Source of the DNA: Lachnospiraceae bacterium
Lineage (GTDB): Bacteria > Bacillota > Clostridia > Lachnospirales > Lachnospiraceae
Length of the DNA: 64,000 nucleotides
Direction of reading: 5' to 3'
NCBI GenBank assembly: GCA_910576335.1
Contig: CAJTIU010000014.1
Location: 1 to 64,000, forward strand
Below are positions 22,536-28,242 of the stretch, piece after piece; position 1 is the first letter of the stretch; every line of letters starts with the position of its first letter. Made by a program: the position numbers and the translations under genes. The notes under the pieces are model-generated. The model saw only the letters and a list, made by a program, of their open reading frames with translations, was not told where the DNA came from and ran no database searches.

Positions 22536-22937
22536 CTACCGAAGCCCTGCCCTCTGGTCAATGAGGCATGATACAACCGTGCCGTCCCCTGTAATTTTCT
22601 CAAGCACCTTAAAATTATCCTGGGGCGGCACGTTACACCCGCACACTTTCATGAAATGGGGGCATCTCTTACAGGGAATTTCTGCCTCCAGCCCATCTAA
22701 AAAAGCAATATAGAGAGCATTCAGCCACCGGACGGCACTTTTAAACTTTTGTACATCGCTTAGCTGGTCTTCTCCCCCGGCTGTTCTTTTCAGAATACCG
22801 ACACATTTGGCAAGTTCTTCTTCTGTCGGGACGAATTTATGTATGTCGATTACATAAATATTCTCTTTCTTCTTTATCGCTTTTAAATAATCCTTTTCCT
22901 TGCAGCCGAGCAATCCGATAATAAATTTCCAAAACAT
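22536..22937 (-). CDS. Phage hypothetical protein (133 aa)
   Basis: N-terminal hydrophobic segment MFWKFIIGLLGC, then a charged region, and a Cys-rich C-terminus (IPCKRCPHFMKVCGCNV) that may bind zinc. It is among the first genes of the early operon after the XRE gene. Confidence 0.6.
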   Translation of the reverse strand: MFWKFIIGLLGCKEKDYLKAIKKKENIYVIDIHKFVPTEEELAKCVGILKRTAGGEDQLSDVQKFKSAVRWLNALYIAFLDGLEAEIPCKRCPHFMKVCGCNVPPQDNFKVLEKITGDGTVVSCLIDQRAGLR

Positions 22938-23006
22938 CCTCTCACCTCCTCCCTACCCTCTTCCGGGTTCCAAATAAAACCGCTTTTCCTCATGCCTCCA
23001 CTAAAA

Positions 23007-23216
23007 TTATCCCGAAGGATTATCGCCCACCAGCAGGCACTCCAGGCGGCAATCCAGTATCCTTGCAATCTCTGCCCCGAGCTGAAGGGACGGGTTTTTC
23101 GTCCCCCGCTCGATCTGGCAGAGCATCGCCTGCGTCACCCCGGCCTGTTCTGCCAGGTCTACCTGTCTCAATCCGGCCTTTTCTCTCATGCGCCGGATAT
23201 TCTCGCCTACACTCAC
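23007..23216 (-). CDS. XRE/Cro-type repressor (69 aa), GTG start
   Basis: The GTG at 23216 overlaps the stop of the 30-aa peptide (GTGA) and has GGGGAGG at proper distance; an earlier GTG at 23225 lies too close to that site. The HTH is clear: IRRMREKAGLRQVDLAEQAG, then VTQAMLCQIERGTKNPS. It is a candidate Cro-like partner of the plus-strand regulator at 23665. Confidence 0.75.
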   Translation of the reverse strand: MSVGENIRRMREKAGLRQVDLAEQAGVTQAMLCQIERGTKNPSLQLGAEIARILDCRLECLLVGDNPSG

Positions 23217-23305
23217 TTTTTCCACCTCCCCAAAATCAAGGCTATTAATATAACATCTGCAATAATGCTGAGTACATCTATTAAGATGCCGATCTGCTCC
23301 ACCAT
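23213..23305 (-). CDS. Hydrophobic 30-aa peptide coupled to the XRE gene
   Basis: MVEQIGILIDVLSIIADVIL plus a short tail ending GRWKK: one membrane-length helix with a basic C-terminus. GGGGGG lies before the ATG, and the stop overlaps the XRE start. Size and charge pattern resemble type I toxin or small membrane regulators. No homologue is known to me. Confidence 0.5.
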   Translation of the reverse strand: MVEQIGILIDVLSIIADVILIALILGRWKK

Positions 23306-23375
23306 GAAGCCCCCCTTTCTATTCAAAGAATTATTTATATTGACAATAAGTAAAAGAAAAGCTATTCTTTTGGTA

Positions 23376-23400
23376 GGGGAGGTCTCCCTCCCCTTTTCTT
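23376..23400 (+). terminator. G-rich hairpin with plus-strand T-run
   Basis: GGGGAGG pairs with CCTCCCC, followed by TTTTCTT on the plus strand. It directly abuts the stop of the 41-aa peptide, like the hairpin after the 38-aa peptide at 567-591. Possibly a shared stop for convergent transcripts. Confidence 0.45.
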
Positions 23401-23524
23401 AATCCAACAGGCTCTGGATGATGTCCATGAGCTTGTCGATTAAGTTAAGTAGTGCGGTGATAAGGACTATCGTTTCCAGTCGGCGGTTCTTATCACCTTT
23501 TTTGTGCTTTTTCTTTTTACTCAT
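23399..23524 (-). CDS. Lysine-rich hydrophobic peptide (41 aa)
   Basis: AAAGGAGG precedes the ATG. N-terminus MSKKKKHKKGDKNRR is strongly basic; the rest (LETIVLITALLNLIDKLMDI and onward) is an amphipathic or membrane helix. Layout matches the 38-aa peptide at 592-708: basic head, helix, short acidic end, then a GGGAGA-type hairpin. It is the first gene behind the operator-promoter at 23578. Confidence 0.6.
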   Translation of the reverse strand: MSKKKKHKKGDKNRRLETIVLITALLNLIDKLMDIIQSLLD

Positions 23525-23577
23525 TGCTTTTACCTCCTTTTTGTGATATAACTAAGTTAATTTCTTAACCTGGTTAT

Positions 23578-23629
23578 ATTATATCACCTATTTAGGTGAA
23601 TTTCAACAATTTTCACCTAAATAGGTGAA
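23578..23629 (-). promoter_or_regulatory. Early promoter with two operators
   Basis: On the minus strand TTGAAA (23601-23606), a 17-base spacer and TATAAT (23578-23583). The spacer is itself an operator, TCACCTATTTAGGTGA (23584-23599), and a second copy, TTCACCTAAATAGGTGAA, lies upstream (23612-23629). The plus-strand regulator starting at 23665 is the likely binder. Confidence 0.8.
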
Positions 23630-23664
23630 TTTAGCACCTTATACAAATTGCGAGGATGTTTTTT

Positions 23665-23892
23665 ATGTATAATTCACAAGATATTGCTAATCGAATAAAG
23701 TCAAGGACAAAACAGCAGGAAAAATCTTTAGGTGAGGTTCTTTCTGCCTGTAGTCTTGGAATTAATACCGTTTCTAAAATCAGTAAAGGAACTGATATTT
23801 TAACCTTAAACTTCGCCCGCATCGCCGACTATCTCGACTGCTCCGTTGACTATCTGCTCGGCAGGACGGACAACCCGGAGGTGAATAAATGA
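23665..23892 (+). CDS. Small XRE-type repressor (75 aa)
   Basis: GAGGA lies eight bases before the ATG at 23665; an upstream ATG at 23656 overlaps this ribosome binding site. HTH: SLGEVLSACSLGINTVSKIS followed by LNFARIADYLDCSVDYLLGR, the usual C-terminal element of phage XRE repressors. It reads divergently from the promoter at 23578 and is the obvious candidate for the TTCACCTA operators. Confidence 0.7.
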   Translation: MYNSQDIANRIKSRTKQQEKSLGEVLSACSLGINTVSKISKGTDILTLNFARIADYLDCSVDYLLGRTDNPEVNK

Positions 23893-23906
23893 ACGGAGGT
23901 AAATCA

Positions 23907-24074
23907 ATGAACAAAAATATAGATTTTGAAAAACTTCATCGGACTGTTCTCAATAAACTTGCTGATGATAACTATGCCCTGTGTCGAAATAACGCTCCAT
24001 ACAACGAATCCGAGATGGATCTTTACAAAGCTATTGCCAACAGGCACAACCGAGGCGGCTCGGCAAATACTTGA
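23907..24074 (+). CDS. Small partner of the XRE regulator (55 aa)
   Basis: GGAGG precedes the ATG at 23907. The sequence MNKNIDFEKLHRTVLNKLAD continues into a short helical, polar protein. It follows the repressor by 14 bases, so they form a two-gene unit. Unknown function. Confidence 0.5.
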   Translation: MNKNIDFEKLHRTVLNKLADDNYALCRNNAPYNESEMDLYKAIANRHNRGGSANT

Positions 24075-24080
24075 GGAATA

Positions 24081-24335
24081 TCACCGGGAACTGGTATCAT
24101 CAGACTGAAATTCGAATCCAAACCGTTCCTCAGTTGCAATTCTGCTTTTGATAAGATTAACCCTGGCTTCCGCTTCTATAAGCTGGCGTTCCATATCACG
24201 CCTGTGGTCGTACCTCTTATCAAAAATTTTGTTTATTGCGTAAGTGAGTTCTCCTGGATTTACCAACTCCGCTTTTATAATGCGGATAATGTTATTCCGT
24301 AGCGCAATTTCAGATTGTGACAGTGCTTCTTTCAT
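24081..24335 (-). CDS. Phage hypothetical protein (84 aa)
   Basis: The start at 24335 (MKEALSQSEIALRN) has AAAGGAGG at good distance. Helical throughout, with RRDMERQLIEAEARVNLIKS coiled coil. It is convergent with the XRE/55-aa unit. Confidence 0.6.
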   Translation of the reverse strand: MKEALSQSEIALRNNIIRIIKAELVNPGELTYAINKIFDKRYDHRRDMERQLIEAEARVNLIKSRIATEERFGFEFQSDDTSSR

Positions 24336-24487
24336 GAAATCCTCCTTTCCCCGATTTTCTTGCAAATCGGGGAAGTTCTTTCTTCGCATCCTCCCCTATC
24401 TGCTGCCGATTTGGGTTGCATTTCTTTGTGTTCTTCATCCTCTCACCCCCTGACCTCTTCCAGGCTCCAAATAAAATTCGCTATTCC

Positions 24488-24560
24488 TCATGCCTCTTCT
24501 TCAAGAAAGTATTCGATCGAAACCCCGAAGTAATCCGCAAGAGTTTTGAGCTTGTCCGTC
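24488..24560 (-). pseudogene. C-terminal remnant of an XRE repressor
   Basis: An open frame reads KLKTLADYFGVSIEYFLEEE, nearly identical to the end of the intact XRE protein at 26626-26826 (KIKTLADYFGVSIEYFLEED). Upstream of it the HTH is gone and a plus-strand promoter begins. Flanking DNA is also repeated at 25.9 and 26.6 kb. Confidence 0.65.
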
Positions 24561-24568
24561 TCTCCCTC

Positions 24569-24597
24569 TTGTAAATCCTTTCCATTTCTCCTATACT
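24569..24597 (+). promoter_or_regulatory. Promoter of cassette gene 24651
   Basis: TTGTAA (24569-24574), a 17-base spacer and TATACT (24592-24597). The same TTGTAAATCCTTTC start and spacing recur at 25994-26022 before another cassette gene, so the two share an origin. Confidence 0.7.
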
Positions 24598-24650
24598 AGG
24601 GGTACAGGCATCTGCCAATGCCGAGTACATAAGAAAGGAGAACATACTTG

Positions 24651-25211
24651 ATGAAAGAATCCAGGAAATATATTCTCAAACTACTTTACGATTATGACCA
24701 AAGCAAAGGGGGTCGCATGGGGCTCGCTTCTGACGGCAAAGATACAGGTTTAAGTGCTCTCACTCTCCGTGACGATATCTGTTACCTTGCATCTCATGAT
24801 TACATCATCGAACATGAAGCACCAATGAGCGCATACTTACTGTCATTAACTCCAAAAGGAGAACAGTTTGTTGAAAATAATTTTCAATTCTCCGTGGAAT
24901 CAACAGGAATTAATTTCAATTTCGGTAATGCTCAAATAACCAATGCTATCATAGGAAATAATGCATCTGGAAATACATTTACTTCTAATGGTGCATCATT
25001 TCCAGAATTACGTACCCTTATTGAGGCAAAACCCAGCATTGACCAACCAGATTTTCAGGAATTACTTAATATCCTCGAAGAGCTTAAAGAGAGTAAGGAG
25101 CCTGTTCCCCGTAACCTCTTTTCCCGTTTCTCCAATTTGATCTGCAAGCATTCTGATCTGATTGGCCCTTTGGGGACCACTCTGGTCGAGCTGTTCTTTG
25201 GAATCAGTTAA
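24651..25211 (+). CDS. Winged-helix cassette protein (186 aa)
   Basis: Residues 1-75 read as a winged helix (YILKLLYDYDQSKGGRMGLA, LSALTLRDDICYLASHDYI). Then comes a Gly/Asn-rich repeat-like strand segment (GINFNFGNAQITNAIIGNNA) and a helical C-terminus ending in a hydrophobic VELFFGIS. AAAGGAG precedes both TTG (24648) and ATG (24651). It is an independently promoted lysogen-expressed gene; role unknown, possibly phage defence or regulation. Confidence 0.6.
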   Translation: MKESRKYILKLLYDYDQSKGGRMGLASDGKDTGLSALTLRDDICYLASHDYIIEHEAPMSAYLLSLTPKGEQFVENNFQFSVESTGINFNFGNAQITNAIIGNNASGNTFTSNGASFPELRTLIEAKPSIDQPDFQELLNILEELKESKEPVPRNLFSRFSNLICKHSDLIGPLGTTLVELFFGIS

Positions 25212-25349
25212 ATTGTTTTTATGAAGTAGTTTTTCCACTGCAACACCGATCAGGTCTACAAGCAGAAACAGCAGATCCTGTTCGTTTTTCAGCCTTTCAT
25301 TTTCGGCTTTTAACGTTTGTAATTCATGGCAGCTCTGACAATTGTTCAT
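25062..25349 (-). CDS. Coiled-coil phage protein with suspect C-terminus (95 aa)
   Basis: AAAGGAG lies before the ATG. Residues 1-45 (MNNCQSCHELQTLKAENERL and on) are a plausible small phage coiled-coil protein. The last 50 residues are encoded by the antisense of the cassette gene at 24651-25211, a 150-base overlap. The likely explanation is that cassette insertion replaced the native end. Confidence 0.45.
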   Translation of the reverse strand: MNNCQSCHELQTLKAENERLKNEQDLLFLLVDLIGVAVEKLLHKNNLTDSKEQLDQSGPQRANQIRMLADQIGETGKEVTGNRLLTLFKLFEDIK

Positions 25350-25439
25350 ACTGCTCCTTTCCCCGGCTCTACCGGAATGGTTTAATAGTTAGCGGCATTG
25401 CCCCGGTGTCAACAGCATCTTTACAAATATTTCCCGGGG

Positions 25440-25868
25440 TTAATGCCTTAAAAATACGCCTTTCCGCTTTTTCTGCATATCATTTCTAACAGAAACCAGT
25501 TTCGCTAATGCCTTTGTCATCTCCGGAACCAATTTTACATAAGCGCCATCCTTAAACCGCATCGCCTCGCTGATAAGTCCGCAAATATCCCTTACTGCTT
25601 CATCTATCCTGTGCTCTACTTTTATACGCATTTCACTAGGCGGATGCAGCCGTGTTTTCAGTACGTTTAATGCATCTCCTTTTGAAATCCAGTCTTCTCC
25701 CATATAAGCTTTAGCCTCATTTGAAATCACCACACTCCTTTCTGTATAGTGATACCGGTTCCCGACCTTTTTAACCTCAATACACACTGCCATCTCCCGA
25801 TCCGCATATATGACTTCCAAAATGAAGCCACCCGTCAGATACAGAAACTCACCTTTTTTACAAAACAT
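25440..25868 (-). CDS. Phage hypothetical protein (142 aa)
   Basis: N-terminal beta-rich part (YLTGGFILEVIYADREMAVC, RYHYTERSVVISNEA), then helices (VEHRIDEAVRDICGLISEAM). GGAGA precedes the ATG. It is flanked by cassette insertions on both sides. Confidence 0.6.
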   Translation of the reverse strand: MFCKKGEFLYLTGGFILEVIYADREMAVCIEVKKVGNRYHYTERSVVISNEAKAYMGEDWISKGDALNVLKTRLHPPSEMRIKVEHRIDEAVRDICGLISEAMRFKDGAYVKLVPEMTKALAKLVSVRNDMQKKRKGVFLRH

Positions 25869-25913
25869 CTCCTCACACCTCCCTTCCCTCTTCCGGGTTC
25901 CAAATGATTTTCC

Positions 25914-25988
25914 TCACGCTTCTTCTCCTCCAAGAAAGTAATTGATCGTAACCCCAAAATAGTCTGCTTGGGTTTTAAGCTTGTTCAT
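25914..25988 (-). pseudogene. Second C-terminal remnant of an XRE repressor
   Basis: Reads NKLKTQADYFGVTINYFLGG, a diverged copy of the tail of the intact XRE protein. As at 24488, its upstream part is replaced by a plus-strand promoter. Confidence 0.6.
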
Positions 25989-25993
25989 TTCGC

Positions 25994-26022
25994 TTGTAAA
26001 TCCTTTCTAGTTCACATATAAT
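25994..26022 (+). promoter_or_regulatory. Promoter of cassette gene 26074
   Basis: TTGTAA (25994-25999), 17 bases, TATAAT (26017-26022). It matches the promoter at 24569 in sequence and position relative to an XRE remnant. Confidence 0.75.
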
Positions 26023-26073
26023 CTAGATACAGACTCCCGCCAGAGCCGAGTATATATGAAAGGATGAACTTTA

Positions 26074-26445
26074 ATGAATAAAAACATTCTTACCACTACA
26101 CCCTCTGATGACTACGATAAAATTATGCTTTCCTTTAAAGAAAGACGTATCTTACATCGCATTCTTAAAAAACAAGAAGTTCCTGACACCTTTTGCAGTG
26201 ATCAGCAAAAAGAACTATTCCGTAGATATCAGCTTATCTACATTCAACAGGAGCAGATAATTAATAAATCCGGACGCCCCATTCCCAAACCAGGTGCGCC
26301 AATTACAATTAAACCAACAGATAAAACATTCCGATATTTTCTGTATCGTAAAGAGGATTATTTTAAGGGCAAACTTCCCGTTGTTATAGCTTTAGTTGCT
26401 CTGATTATCAGTATTTTTAGTTTGGCTCTTCAATTTTTCTCCTAA
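26074..26445 (+). CDS. Tail-anchored membrane cassette protein (123 aa)
   Basis: About 95 polar residues (LSFKERRILHRILKKQEVPD in the first half) end in one membrane helix, LPVVIALVALIISIFSLALQ. The topology suggests a cytosolic domain fixed to the membrane, as in superinfection-exclusion proteins. GAAAGGAT lies upstream. Expressed from its own promoter. Confidence 0.6.
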   Translation: MNKNILTTTPSDDYDKIMLSFKERRILHRILKKQEVPDTFCSDQQKELFRRYQLIYIQQEQIINKSGRPIPKPGAPITIKPTDKTFRYFLYRKEDYFKGKLPVVIALVALIISIFSLALQFFS

Positions 26446-26570
26446 TGAAAATATAGCTTTAATAATAGTGATACTAGTGCGACAATCAATGCCATAGTTG
26501 AAAAACCGAGAGGAAAATACGGATGTCTGTCCAGAAATCTGTCAAACCATGGTTTCTTACGATTATTCAT
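26442..26570 (-). CDS. Membrane miniprotein (42 aa)
   Basis: MNNRKKPWFDRFLDRHPYFP followed by one membrane helix (MALIVALVSLLLKLYF). GGAGG precedes the ATG. Its 3' end overlaps the convergent cassette gene by four bases. Confidence 0.55.
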   Translation of the reverse strand: MNNRKKPWFDRFLDRHPYFPLGFSTMALIVALVSLLLKLYFH

Positions 26571-26625
26571 TTACCTCTCACCTCCTCCCTTCCCTCTTCC
26601 GGGCTCCAATAAAATTCGCTATTCC

Positions 26626-26826
26626 TCATGCATCTTCTTCAAGAAAGTATTCGATCGAAACCCCGAAGTAATCCGCAAGAGTTTTTATTTTATCTACTTT
26701 AGGGCAACTCTTTCCTGATTTCCAATCAGAAAATAAAGTTGGATAGATTCCCGTATCCTTAGATACCTGATACGCTGTTTTGTTTGTCTTGCCCAATAAT
26801 TCAATAAACTTTTTGTATGAAAACAC
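26626..26826 (-). CDS. XRE-family Cro-like regulator (66 aa), GTG start
   Basis: AGGAGG sits seven bases from the GTG. HTH in residues 12-45 (NKTAYQVSKDTGIYPTLFSD), with the C-terminal LADYFGVSIEYFLEED element. It is transcribed from the minus promoter in the face-to-face switch, opposite the double-HTH repressor at 27011, so it probably plays the Cro part. Confidence 0.75.
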   Translation of the reverse strand: MFSYKKFIELLGKTNKTAYQVSKDTGIYPTLFSDWKSGKSCPKVDKIKTLADYFGVSIEYFLEEDA

Positions 26827-26853
26827 GAATTTTCCTCCTTTCCTAACTTTTTA

Positions 26854-26992
26854 TTGATTTTAGTTAGAAAATCCTATATAATATGAGTTGCCATAAAACA
26901 TATTAAAAATCTAGGATTTTCTAACTTTGTATCCTCATTATATCTAGGATACTCTATATTGTCAAGCACTTTTTTTTAGAATTTCCTAGATA
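26854..26992. promoter_or_regulatory. Face-to-face promoter switch with four operators
   Basis: Plus promoter: TTGATT (26854-26859), 17 bases, TATAAT (26877-26882), reading toward the repressor. Minus promoter: TTGACA (26960-26965), 17 bases, TATAAT (26937-26942), reading toward the Cro-like gene. The predicted transcripts overlap. Operator-like TATCTAGGATTTTCTA sites lie at 26863-26876, 26912-26925, 26941-26956 and 26977-26992; the first and third sit inside the two promoter spacers. Confidence 0.8.
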
Positions 26993-27010
26993 TTTGCGTG
27001 AGGTATAAAT

Positions 27011-27736
27011 ATGTATGAAATTTTTGCAAAGTTACTAAAAAGGAAGAAGCTAAAAGCGGCTGATGTTACAAGGGCTACTGAAATAAAATCGCCGGTCTTT
27101 TCTGAATGGAAAAAAGGAAAAAGTAATCCGAACACTGAAAAGCTTATAAAGATAGCAAATTTTTTAGATGTTTCTGTTGAATATTTAACCGGAAATAGAT
27201 TTATTGATGATATGGGAAGCATTATTCGTGAAGAACGCCTTAAAAAAGGCGTGACACAGGAAGAAATAGCAAGCTGTGCAAACATCTCAGTATCAGAGTT
27301 AGACGCTTATGAATTACAGGATGAGCCTATTCGAGCCGACATCTTCGATGATATAGCAGAAGCGCTTGGAACGTCCTATTTTGAATTACTGTACGATTAT
27401 AATTTATATGATGAATACATTCCCCCTCATTTTAACGGCGACGTCGTCCGCTATGAGGCTTTCAAAAGAGCTCGGGATAAAGACGCAATAATGGAAAATG
27501 CTGGACTAGTAAGCCATACAAAAGAACCTCAACTAAAACCACGAGACGAAAAAGATATAAAAGAGATTTTATCTAATACTGAGCAACTTCTTAAACAAGA
27601 CGGCCTAATGTTTGACGGGCAACCGGCCAGCCCAGAAGCTATAGACTCCATCCTTTCTGCAATGCAGATCGGGATGGAGATGGCGAAAAAAAAGAATAAA
27701 GAGAAGTACACTCCCAAAAAGTACAAAAAGGATTGA
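27011..27736 (+). CDS. Phage repressor with two HTH domains (241 aa)
   Basis: The first HTH is at residues 1-62 (KAADVTRATEIKSPVFSEW, VSVEYLTGN), the second at about 68-125 (LKKGVTQEEIASCANISVSE). The C-terminal 115 residues are charged and may be the ImmA-sensitive or oligomerising part. It is followed within five bases by the ImmA-like protease gene. It probably binds the four operators just upstream and keeps the lysogen. Confidence 0.8.
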   Translation: MYEIFAKLLKRKKLKAADVTRATEIKSPVFSEWKKGKSNPNTEKLIKIANFLDVSVEYLTGNRFIDDMGSIIREERLKKGVTQEEIASCANISVSELDAYELQDEPIRADIFDDIAEALGTSYFELLYDYNLYDEYIPPHFNGDVVRYEAFKRARDKDAIMENAGLVSHTKEPQLKPRDEKDIKEILSNTEQLLKQDGLMFDGQPASPEAIDSILSAMQIGMEMAKKKNKEKYTPKKYKKD

Positions 27737-27740
27737 TGTT

Positions 27741-28166
27741 ATGAAAGATATAAGAAAATTAGCAAATTCCCTTGCTAAGAAATACCGGAGCCGAAACCCT
27801 TTTGAAATCATACAGGGAATGAACGTTATCCTGGTATTCGCACCGCTTATTAATGTACGCGGCTTTTATCAATACTTTCAGAGAAATAACATTATATACA
27901 TAGACGATCATTTACCTGAGCATGAACAGAAATTTGTATGCGCCCATGAGTTAGGGCATATGCTCATGCACCGGAAAGAAAATACGGTCTTCATGGATGC
28001 CAAAACATATCTGAAGACCACACCATATGAGACTGAAGCCGACAAATTCGCTGTAGAGCTGTTAGTACCAAATGAAATAATTTTGGAAAACAGACAAGGC
28101 ACTACCAAACAGATATCAAGATTGACCGGATACTCCGAAGAACTGATAAGGTTAAGATTGAAATAA
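27741..28166 (+). CDS. ImmA/IrrE metallopeptidase (141 aa)
   Basis: The zinc-binding motif HELGH is at 69-73 in CAHELGHMLMH, with a downstream glutamate (ETEADKFAVELL). ImmA enzymes cleave phage or ICE repressors when activated by DNA damage or signalling. Coupled to the repressor gene, it should control induction. Confidence 0.88.
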   Translation: MKDIRKLANSLAKKYRSRNPFEIIQGMNVILVFAPLINVRGFYQYFQRNNIIYIDDHLPEHEQKFVCAHELGHMLMHRKENTVFMDAKTYLKTTPYETEADKFAVELLVPNEIILENRQGTTKQISRLTGYSEELIRLRLK

Positions 28167-28183
28167 ATTTCACTTACCTCTGC

Positions 28184-28215
28184 CCCACAGTGCAAAATTG
28201 CCTTTTGTGTGGGGA
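28184..28215. other. Hairpin between ImmA and the Mrr-like gene
   Basis: CCCCACA pairs with TGTGGGG around an about 18-base loop. No T-run. It may separate expression of the lysogeny pair from the downstream nuclease. Confidence 0.45.
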
Positions 28216-28242
28216 TAAGGAAGGCAGTAAAAAAGGAGACAT

